NCBI RefSeq assembly: GCF_023715785.1
Contig: NZ_JAMBOX010000004.1
Span: 62,001 to 126,000, forward strand
Length of the DNA stretch: 64,000 nt
Direction of reading: 5' to 3'
Origin: Neobacillus niacini
GTDB lineage: Bacteria; Bacillota; Bacilli; Bacillales; Cytobacillaceae
In this document: positions 57,770 through 64,000 of the stretch, in pieces
Position numbering within the stretch: position 1 is the stretch's first letter
How the letters are laid out: every line of letters starts with the position of its first letter
The notes under the pieces: model-generated
The model's database searches: none
What the model was told of the DNA's origin: nothing
The model's input: the letters and a program-made list of their open reading frames with translations, nothing else
Position numbers and translations under genes: made by a program

Positions 57770-58577
57770 AGGCTCTTCCTTTTTGAATATAATTTAAGAT
57801 CACATTCGCTGTTTCTTCCACAGCCTTATTGGTAACATCAATGACAGGGCAATTTATTTTATTGACTACCTTCTCAAAAAAGAGCAGCTCCTCTTTAATC
57901 CGATCAATGTTCGCATAGCTTGCTTGGTCATTTAGTCCCAGGGAAATCAAGCGTTCCCTTCTGATGTTATTTAACTTTTCCGGACTGATTTTTAATCCGA
58001 AGCATTTTTCCTTTGGCACTTTAAAAAGTTCCTCCGGCGGTTCCACTTCCGGGACAAGCGGTACATTGGCCACTTTCAAACGTTTATGGGCAAGGTATTG
58101 AGATAAAGGCGTTTTTGACGTTCTGGACACGCCAATCAAAATAATATCCGCTTTTAAAATCCCTCGGGGGTCGCGGCCGTCATCATATTTAACAGCAAAT
58201 TCGATTGCTTCGACTTTTTTAAAATATTCCTCATCTAGTTTTCTGACCAGTCCAGGCTCAAACAGAGGTGTCTTACCGCTAAATTGCTGGATTTGGTCCA
58301 TAATCGGACCGATTAAGTCGACTGAAGAAATCCCCTCCTGCTCCGCCCTGTCTTTCATATATGTACGAATTTCCGGCTTGACCAGGGTATAAGCCACCAT
58401 GGCTTTATCCAAAGAAACCAGCGATAAAACTTCATCAATATCCTCTTTATCTTCTACATAAGGGAACCGTTTTAACGTCATACCGGCACCATTGAATTGG
58501 CTGATTGCGGCTTTTGTTACCAACTCAGCAGTCTCACCTACAGAATCGGATACAACATAAATGATTGGTGAATTCAT
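57768..58577 (-). CDS. ppsR: PPDK/PpsR-type regulatory kinase-phosphorylase
   Basis: A 269-residue DUF299 protein (YqfL). The P-loop [15 protein letters not shown] (about 149-163) and the N-terminal [13 protein letters not shown] are intact. The family switches pyruvate phosphate dikinase or PEP synthetase by ADP-dependent phosphorylation; in B. subtilis YqfL also counteracts CcpN. It follows ccpN by 34 bases on the same strand, the known operon. Confidence 0.92.
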   Translation of the reverse strand: MNSPIIYVVSDSVGETAELVTKAAISQFNGAGMTLKRFPYVEDKEDIDEVLSLVSLDKAMVAYTLVKPEIRTYMKDRAEQEGISSVDLIGPIMDQIQQFSGKTPLFEPGLVRKLDEEYFKKVEAIEFAVKYDDGRDPRGILKADIILIGVSRTSKTPLSQYLAHKRLKVANVPLVPEVEPPEELFKVPKEKCFGLKISPEKLNNIRRERLISLGLNDQASYANIDRIKEELLFFEKVVNKINCPVIDVTNKAVEETANVILNYIQKGRA

Positions 58578-58611
58578 TCTCCCTCACCATCTCCTTCTTT
58601 TCCATCATTTT

Positions 58612-59244
58612 CTATTCTTCACCTAACGCTACGAATGCTTTTGTTATATTTGTTTTGGTAATTCTTCCAATGACCTCGTAACCTTTATCTGTTTTTCTGA
58701 CGACCGGGATGGCATCAATTTGCTTTTCAATCAGCTTCCTGGCGATATCAATTAATAAATCATCCCGTTCACACATTGTAATATTCGGCATTCGAGTCAT
58801 GATAATATGGACTGGAATCGTAATCAGTTCCTGTTTGCCGATGCTTGCCCGAAGAAGGTCCTTTCTTGATACAACACCGACTAATAAAGAATTTGTGTCT
58901 ACAACAAATAATGTTCCCACATCCTCAAGGAACATGGTGCAAATGGCATCGTAAACCGAGACATTTTCATTTACCACTACAGGGATGGACTGGTAATCCT
59001 TCACGTGGATTTTTTGGAGATTTTCGGTAAGCAGCTGCGTACCGGATTTTCCTGTATAAAAATAACCGACACGCGGTCGGGCATCAAGAAAGCCTGCCAT
59101 CGTCAATATCGCCAAATCGGGGCGCAAGGTTGCCCGCGTCAAATTCAACTGTTCGGCAATATTTTCCCCGGTAATCGGACCTTGTTCCTTGACAATATGT
59201 AAAATCTGCTCTTGGCGTTTGTTCAGTTCTATCGTACTCACCAC
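58612..59244 (-). CDS. ccpN: Gluconeogenic repressor CcpN
   Basis: A 210-residue repressor: N-terminal winged helix (QGPITGENIAEQLNLTRATL) and two CBS domains (about 80-205, with DAICTMFLEDVGTLFVVD and IPVHIIMTRMPNI). In B. subtilis it represses gapB and pckA in glycolytic conditions in response to ATP/ADP. ATG/GTG start at 59244 behind AAAAGGTGG. Confidence 0.93.
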   Translation of the reverse strand: MVSTIELNKRQEQILHIVKEQGPITGENIAEQLNLTRATLRPDLAILTMAGFLDARPRVGYFYTGKSGTQLLTENLQKIHVKDYQSIPVVVNENVSVYDAICTMFLEDVGTLFVVDTNSLLVGVVSRKDLLRASIGKQELITIPVHIIMTRMPNITMCERDDLLIDIARKLIEKQIDAIPVVRKTDKGYEVIGRITKTNITKAFVALGEE

Positions 59245-59314
59245 CTTTTTTCAAGAGAAAGGTATTTTAATAAATATTATAACTTAGTCGGTGATTTATT
59301 TAAAATGAATTGGT

Positions 59315-59340
59315 AAAAGGTGTGGACCATGTCCGCACCT
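59315..59340 (-). repeat. Terminator-like hairpin related to the glyS terminator
   Basis: A 26-bp hairpin sequence starting AAAAGGTG and ending GTCCGCACCT differs from 60505-60530 at about four positions. On the minus strand it has a TTTT tail. The two copies bracket the repeat island between glyS and ccpN. Confidence 0.65.
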
Positions 59341-59425
59341 AAGGGAGCAGAAAAATCTTAGGTGACCATTTATTTTATTGCTAGTTATCAATAATAAATT
59401 TAATTGAATAATCTATGCCACTTGT

Positions 59426-59559
59426 CTGTTGATTTGCGCTCCAGGCACTTCGCTTTCCGCGGGCGTGCCGGGAAGCCTCCTCGGCGCTGAAGCGCCTGCG
59501 GGGTCTCCCCTGCCCCGTACTCCCGCAGGAGTCTACGTGCCTTCCACGCATATCAACAG
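59426..59559 (+). repeat. Palindromic element, copy C
   Basis: A 134-bp copy in the orientation of copy A (CTGTTGATTTGCGCTCCAGG start, CTTCGCTTTCCGCGGGCG, CTCCCGCAGGAGT, ATCAACAG end). It faces copy D across the 52-bp array. Confidence 0.85.
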
Positions 59560-59673
59560 AGCCTAATTCAATAAGACTCTCCACACAACTTTTTCTTCAT
59601 GAGAAGAAAGGCTTCCTCAACCCTAATTAGGCCCAAATTTCGATAAAGTCCTTCGTCCAGGTCAATAAGAGTA

Positions 59674-60193
59674 GTTCATAACGACCGAGACCTTGAGAAT
59701 TAACCTGGCTCGGGCGATTAGAGCGGTTCATAACGACCGAAACCTTGAAAATTAACCCGGTTCGGGCGATTAGAGTGGTTCATAACGACCGAAACCTTCA
59801 AAATTAACCCGGTTCGGGCGATTAGAGTGGTTCATAACGACCGAGACCTTAAAAATTAACCCGGCTCGGGCGATTAGAGCGGTTCATAACGACCGGTCCC
59901 CTGAAAATTAACTCGTTACGGGCGATTAGAGTGGTTCATAACGACCGAGCTCTTCAAAATTAACCCGGCTCGGGCGATTAGAGTGGTTCATAACGACCGA
60001 GACCTTAAAAATTAACCCGGCTCGGGCGATTAGAGCGGTCCATAACGACCGGTCCCCTGAAAATTAACTCGTTACGGGCGATTAGAGCGGTTCATAACGA
60101 CCGAGACCTTAAAAATTAACCCGGCTCGGGCGATTAGAGCGGTTCATAACGACCGAGACCTTAAAAATTAACCCGGCTCGGGCGATAAGAGCG
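59674..60193. repeat. Array of ten 52-bp direct repeats with hairpin arms
   Basis: Units begin GTTCATAACGACC (eighth unit GTCCATAACGACC) at 59674, 59726, 59778, 59830, 59882, 59934, 59986, 60038, 60090 and 60142; every step is exactly 52. In each unit a left arm CGACCGAG and a right arm CTCGGGCG enclose an AT-rich centre. In units 2 and 3 both arms change together (CCGAA with TTCGG), which keeps the pairing. Units 5 and 8 are a second type with GGTCCCCTG and CTCGTTACGGG. Units 7, 9 and 10 are nearly identical. A partial unit precedes the first. No open frame uses it. Confidence 0.95.
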
Positions 60194-60319
60194 GCTCCGG
60201 GTCATATCGGTCCACGAATTTGCTTGCCTTTTGTACACCAAGCTAAAATTTGAAAAAGATTGCATGATACTTAGCAATGCTTGAAAAAGGTGTATCGCAA
60301 TACTATTGTTCATTACCTG

Positions 60320-60445
60320 CCTGTTGATTGGAGCGGAAGGTGCGAAGACTCCTGCGGGAGTTGGGGCCTTGACAGTTTCGTTCATATCAGGAGGCTCCCC
60401 GGCACGCCCGCGGAAAGCGAAGCACCTGGAGCGGAAATCAACAGG
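60320..60445 (-). repeat. Palindromic element, copy D
   Basis: A 126-bp copy in the orientation of copy B (CCTGTTGATTGGAGCGGAAG start, CGCCCGCGGAAAGCGAAG, AAATCAACAGG end). Its centre differs from the other copies (GGGGCCTTGACAGTTTCG), so it is partly degenerate. Confidence 0.82.
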
Positions 60446-60504
60446 CCCTTTAGCATAAAGAATCACTATATTCGTGCAATGGAAAATGCCTCTTCTCACA
60501 AAAT

Positions 60505-60532
60505 AAAAGGTGCGGATCCAGTCCGCACCTTC
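60505..60532 (-). terminator. Terminator of glyS
   Basis: On the minus strand AAGGTGCGGA and TCCGCACCTT with a 5-base loop, followed by TTATTTT. It begins at the glyS stop codon. Confidence 0.88.
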
Positions 60533-60534
60533 TT

Positions 60535-61917
60535 TTAATACGCAATCTTTTCTTGGATAAAGTTTACTAACTCGGCAATCGGCACCCGGGATTGTTCCAT
60601 GGTGTCCCGGTCGCGGACTGTTACCATGTGATCCTCTTTAGAGTCAAAATCGTAAGTTATACAGAAAGGTGTTCCAATTTCGTCATGGCGGCGGTAGCGT
60701 TTGCCGATGGAGCCGGCTTCATCGTAATCAACGCTGAAATGCTTGGACAGTGCCGCAAACACTTCTCTTGCCTCATCTGAAAGCTTTTTCGACAGCGGCA
60801 GGACCGCGGCTTTAAACGGAGCAAGTGCCGGATGGAAATGGAGAACGGTCCGTGACGTGCCGTCTTCAAGCTGCTCCTCGTCATACGCATCAATCAGGAA
60901 CGCCAAAGTTACCCGGTCAGCCCCTAATGACGGTTCGATGCAGTATGGAATATATCTTTGGTTTGTTTCTGGGTCAATATAGTTGAAATCCTCGCCAGAG
61001 AATTGCATGTGCTGCTTCAAATCATAATCCGTTCGTGAGGCTACGCCCCATAATTCGCCCCAGCCAAACGGGAATTTGTATTCAAAATCAGTGGTTGCGT
61101 TGCTATAGTGAGAAAGTTCATCTTCGGAATGGTCACGAAGGCGCAGATTTTCCTCTGTCATGCCTAATGACTTCAACCATTGCTCCGCGAAACTCTTCCA
61201 ATAATCAAACCACTTTAATTCCTCACCCGGCTTGCAGAAAAATTCAAGCTCCATTTGTTCGAACTCTCTAGTACGGAACGTAAAATTCCCCGGTGTGATC
61301 TCATTTCGAAAGCTCTTGCCAATTTGGGCAATGCCGAATGGCAATTTCTTCCTCATCGTCCGCTGGACATTTTTAAAATTGACAAAAATCCCCTGTGCTG
61401 TTTCCGGACGCAAGAAAATTTCATTAGCGCTTGTTTCCGTTACACCTTGGAAGGTTTTAAACATTAAGTTAAACTGGCGAATGCCGGTAAAATCATGGCT
61501 GCCGCAATCCGGGCAGGCAATGTTATGCTCCTTAATCAATTCTTCCATTTTGTCAAAAGGCAGGCCATCGACGATCATTTCAATGCCTTTTTCATCAAGT
61601 GCGTTTTCGATTAATTTATCGGCACGATGACGTGCTTTACAATTTTTGCAGTCAATCATCGGATCATTGAAGTTGCCAATATGGCCGGATGCTTCCCATG
61701 TCCTTGGATTCATCAAAATAGCTGCATCCAACCCTACATTGTAAGGGGACTCCTGGACAAACTTTTTCCACCAAGCGGCTTTAATATTGTTTTTAAATTC
61801 TACTCCCAGAGGGCCGTAATCCCATGTATTGGCAAGGCCTCCATATATCTCTGACCCAGGAAAAATAAAGCCCCTATGCTTCGCATGTGAAACAATTTGT
61901 TCCATAGTTACACTCAT
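60535..61917 (-). CDS. glyS: Glycine--tRNA ligase, dimeric (alpha2) type
   Basis: Class II synthetase, 460 residues, the eukaryote/archaea-like dimeric form rather than the GlyQ/GlyS tetramer found in B. subtilis. Landmarks are [20 protein letters not shown] (motif 1 region), [25 protein letters not shown] (motif 2) and [16 protein letters not shown] (motif 3), with a CX2C...CPDC zinc insertion. Expression is controlled by the T-box leader upstream. Confidence 0.95.
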   Translation of the reverse strand: MSVTMEQIVSHAKHRGFIFPGSEIYGGLANTWDYGPLGVEFKNNIKAAWWKKFVQESPYNVGLDAAILMNPRTWEASGHIGNFNDPMIDCKNCKARHRADKLIENALDEKGIEMIVDGLPFDKMEELIKEHNIACPDCGSHDFTGIRQFNLMFKTFQGVTETSANEIFLRPETAQGIFVNFKNVQRTMRKKLPFGIAQIGKSFRNEITPGNFTFRTREFEQMELEFFCKPGEELKWFDYWKSFAEQWLKSLGMTEENLRLRDHSEDELSHYSNATTDFEYKFPFGWGELWGVASRTDYDLKQHMQFSGEDFNYIDPETNQRYIPYCIEPSLGADRVTLAFLIDAYDEEQLEDGTSRTVLHFHPALAPFKAAVLPLSKKLSDEAREVFAALSKHFSVDYDEAGSIGKRYRRHDEIGTPFCITYDFDSKEDHMVTVRDRDTMEQSRVPIAELVNFIQEKIAY

Positions 61918-61949
61918 TTTTTCTAACTCCTTTATTCATTTTCTTTAAA

Positions 61950-62165
61950 AATAAAAAACTCCCATCCCTATGCTTATAATAAGCATAGGGACGAGAGTTA
62001 CCCGCGGTTCCACCCTATTTGCCGTATACACGGCCACTTTCACTTTGACATTGCTCCAGAACGCCTTCGTTAGTGCTCTATACCCTGGCTTACACCATCC
62101 CAGGTTCGCTTTTATAGAGAGGACTAAGTACTACTTTCCATCACTGCAATTATTAAATTTACAGT
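61950..62165 (-). ncRNA. Glycine T-box leader of glyS
   Basis: On the minus strand the T-box sequence AGGGTGGAACCGCGGG lies at 62016-62001. It is followed by a terminator, CCCTATGCTT/AAGCATAGGG with a T run (61990-61950). Upstream is the stem I region with AGCGAACCTGGGATGG and GGTGTAAGCC. The GGC at 62065-62063 in CGAAGGCGTT is the likely glycine specifier codon. Uncharged tRNA-Gly would stabilise the antiterminator and switch glyS on. Confidence 0.9.
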
Positions 62166-62203
62166 TAATATTAACCAAATCTAATTATCTTGTCAATAAA
62201 CTG

Positions 62204-62956
62204 TTATAAAAGATTGCGAAATTGGGCCATCGAATCCAAAAATTTTTTAGATTTTAGGTGAAGGCCGGAATATTCCTCATAATAGGCTGAAATAATTTTT
62301 TTGAGTTCTGCCTTCGTTTCTTCCTTTACCGAAATATTACCCAACCTTGCTAAATCGAAGTAATAAAATAATCGTAATAATTTTACTGTAGCCGGCATCA
62401 GTTTGAAATGGTATGGATCTTTATCGAGACACCGATGACAGATAAACCCGCCTTCACGGATAGAAAAAGAAAAATGCCCGTCAGTTTGGCCGCAGACGGA
62501 ACATTGATTCAGTATCGGGTAAAGTCCGAGCACATTTAACATTTTCATTTCATAAATATTTTTCAAAATTTCCGGGTCATACCCCTCATTCAAATAATGA
62601 AGTGTCTGGTACAGCAGTTCAAAATGAAAGGGGTTCGGTTTCTTTTCATCTGTGGCTTTATCGGTCAATTCAACTATATAACTGGCATAGCCAGTCAAAA
62701 AAATATCTTCACCAATCCCCCGCATTGAGGTAATTAATTCCCCCTGCTGCAGCCCGCCAATCCCCGAACTTTTTTGAATGAGATAATAGCCGTGGTTAAA
62801 CAGCTGGGTAATCGAGGAAAGACGGCTGTTAGGCTTTTTAGCACCTCTAGCCATTACGCCAATCTTTCCCCATTCTCTTGTATATAGGGTTACGATTTTG
62901 TTGGTTTCACCATAATCGGTGGTTCTAATGACGATGCCTTCACATTTCTGAAGCAT
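62204..62956 (-). CDS. recO: DNA repair protein RecO
   Basis: A 250-residue recombination mediator that loads RecA with RecR. It has an OB-fold N-terminus ([22 protein letters not shown] to [13 protein letters not shown]) and a zinc site CSVCGQTDG...CHRC. The start is ATG 62956 (MLQKCEG); an upstream in-frame ATG is also possible. In the era-yqzL-recO cluster as in B. subtilis. Confidence 0.93.
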   Translation of the reverse strand: MLQKCEGIVIRTTDYGETNKIVTLYTREWGKIGVMARGAKKPNSRLSSITQLFNHGYYLIQKSSGIGGLQQGELITSMRGIGEDIFLTGYASYIVELTDKATDEKKPNPFHFELLYQTLHYLNEGYDPEILKNIYEMKMLNVLGLYPILNQCSVCGQTDGHFSFSIREGGFICHRCLDKDPYHFKLMPATVKLLRLFYYFDLARLGNISVKEETKAELKKIISAYYEEYSGLHLKSKKFLDSMAQFRNLL

Positions 62957-62986
62957 GATTGTCACCATCCAGGGACGTTCGACTTG

Positions 62987-63130
62987 CTAGAAAATAGGAA
63001 AATCGATTTGTGCTAGCTCTTCATTCAAATTACCGGGTATTTCTTGGTTTTCCTTCTCCAGTTCTTTAAAGAGGAGATATGTGTCAATATTACCTGTCTG
63101 GCTAAATATTTTCCACGTAAAATCCAACAT
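62987..63130 (-). CDS. yqzL: YqzL family small protein
   Basis: A 47-residue protein that starts MLDFTWKIFSQTGNIDTYLL and ends LAQIDFPIF, preceded by GAGGTGGGG. It is the YqzL protein found between era and recO in Bacillaceae. Function unknown. It was found by reading the gap between recO and era. Confidence 0.85.
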   Translation of the reverse strand: MLDFTWKIFSQTGNIDTYLLFKELEKENQEIPGNLNEELAQIDFPIF

Positions 63131-63287
63131 GAAAACCCCACCTCTCGATATTTAGACTAGCGTTTCTGCATTTCCTGCCTTACATTTATCATAGCCTGCC
63201 AACGATATAATCATGAGACGTAAATTTTGTTAATCTTGGATGCGCATATTTTGATTGTTAATTTAATAATTTTATTAGAGCAGGTCA

Positions 63288-64000
63288 TTAATACTCATCT
63301 TCATTGAATCCATATTCTCTGAGTTGGGACATACGATTGCGCCAATCTTTTTGCACCTTTACCCATAACTCGAGAAAAACTTTGGAACCAAGGAGATTTT
63401 CAATATCAACACGGGCCCGTTTGCCAATTTCCTTTAACATGCTTCCCTGCTTGCCAATGATAATCCCTTTTTGTGAATCTCGCTCGACAATAATTGTCGC
63501 CATCACATGAATAATGTCCTTATTGCCCTGACGTTCCATTTTGTCAAGAACAACAGCCAATGAATGGGGGATTTCTTCCCTGGTCAAATGCAACGCCTTT
63601 TCCCTAATCAATTCCGTAATGATAAACCTCTCAGGATGATCGGTTACCTGGTCTGCCGGATAATACTGTGGGCCCTCCGGCAACACCGCTTTAATTTGCG
63701 AGAGCAGCCGCTCCACATTGTTGCCTTCCAAAGCGGAAATTGGCACTACCTGCTGAAAAGCGTATTTTTCTTTATACGATTCAATAATCGCTAGCAATTC
63801 ATCGGGGTGAATCCGGTCAATCTTATTAATGACAAGAAAGATAGGTGTGTTAATTGTTTGGAATTTTTCAAGGATAAATTCCTCGCCACGCCCAAAGCCT
63901 TCTTCAGCATTTACCATAAATAAGATTAAATCGACTTCTTTTAACGTATTTTGAGCAACCTTCATCATAAAGTCGCCTAATCGATGCTTTGGTTTATGGA
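63288..64000 (-). CDS. era: GTPase Era (3' part)
   Basis: The C-terminal 237 or so residues of the ribosome-assembly GTPase Era. The frame is open to the right edge ([19 protein letters not shown]), so the start and the G1/G2 motifs are outside the window. Visible are NKIDR (G4), PISALEGNN (G5) and the KH domain [20 protein letters not shown] that binds 16S rRNA. Confidence 0.95.
   Translation of the reverse strand, partial: HKPKHRLGDFMMKVAQNTLKEVDLILFMVNAEEGFGRGEEFILEKFQTINTPIFLVINKIDRIHPDELLAIIESYKEKYAFQQVVPISALEGNNVERLLSQIKAVLPEGPQYYPADQVTDHPERFIITELIREKALHLTREEIPHSLAVVLDKMERQGNKDIIHVMATIIVERDSQKGIIIGKQGSMLKEIGKRARVDIENLLGSKVFLELWVKVQKDWRNRMSQLREYGFNEDEY

Noticed and set aside
59674..60193. 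Possible CRISPR array
   Set aside because: The segments between the constant parts are near-identical from unit to unit and not unique spacers, the period is exactly 52, and no cas genes are present.
59674..60193. parS-like or other partition site
   Set aside because: No TGTTNCACGTGAAACA-like sequence, and the location is not near the origin genes.

Overview
This is a chromosomal segment from a low-GC, spore-forming member of the Bacillaceae. The gene order follows the yqh-yqg-yqf segment of the Bacillus subtilis chromosome almost step by step: lipM, yqhL, the gcv operon, yqhH/yqhG, yqzE, the comG operon, yqgY to yqgN, rpmG, the pst operon, pbpA, yqgE, sodA, ispG, yqfX, yqfW, zur, yqfT, nfo, cshB, yqfQ, ispH, yqfO, trmK, cccA, sigA, dnaG, yqxD, ppsR, ccpN, glyS, recO, yqzL, era. 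It is not B. subtilis itself. Glycyl-tRNA synthetase is the single-chain type, yqfU is replaced by zinc-transporter genes, and a lactate dehydrogenase, a glycosyltransferase/DUF4912 cluster, an Fnr-like regulator and an insertion sequence are added. I cannot name the genus from sequence alone.

Layout. 1-2.1 kb: the 5' end of a probable ribonucleotide reductase gene behind two NrdR boxes, lipM, the rhodanese yqhL, and a small 51-bp-period hairpin repeat. 2.1-6.3 kb: the gcvT-gcvPA-gcvPB operon behind a tandem glycine riboswitch. 6.5-8.9 kb: a SNF2-type helicase and yqhG. 9-13.3 kb: yqzE and the seven-gene comG operon behind paired ComK boxes. 13.5-24 kb: regulators, small membrane proteins, glcK, the rhomboid protease gluP, ldh, yqgN and rpmG. 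24-26.5 kb: a three-gene glycan-type cluster with a candidate SigE promoter. 26.7-32 kb: the Pho-regulated pst operon. 32-38 kb: pbpA, yqgE, sodA, an Fnr-like regulator and a DUF1189 protein. 38.1-40.1 kb: a 1911-bp IS1182-like element inserted into a terminator, with a 21-bp target duplication and a frameshifted transposase. 40-50 kb: two isoprenoid Fe-S enzymes (ispG, ispH), zinc homeostasis, DNA repair and an RNA helicase. 50-64 kb: trmK, cccA, an acyl-CoA dehydrogenase, sigA, dnaG, a decayed yqxD, ppsR, ccpN, a 1.2-kb repeat island, glyS with its T-box, recO, yqzL and the 3' part of era.

Functional links. LipM attaches octanoate to GcvH, the carrier protein of the glycine cleavage system encoded next door. 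Zur shares an operon with zinc-uptake genes. CcpN and PpsR act together in central-carbon control. DnaG and SigA form the macromolecular synthesis operon.

The most unusual content is repeat DNA. An exact array of ten 52-bp units (59674-60193) has hairpin arms that co-vary between units. It is enclosed by an inverted pair of about 130-bp palindromic elements and by two related terminator-like hairpins. The IS1182-like element 20 kb away is built the same way: an inverted pair of the same palindromes around a central cargo, with a duplicated terminator outside. A two-unit array near 1.95 kb has the same 51/52-bp period and the same arm spacing but different sequence. These repeats are the best candidates here for something not yet described.
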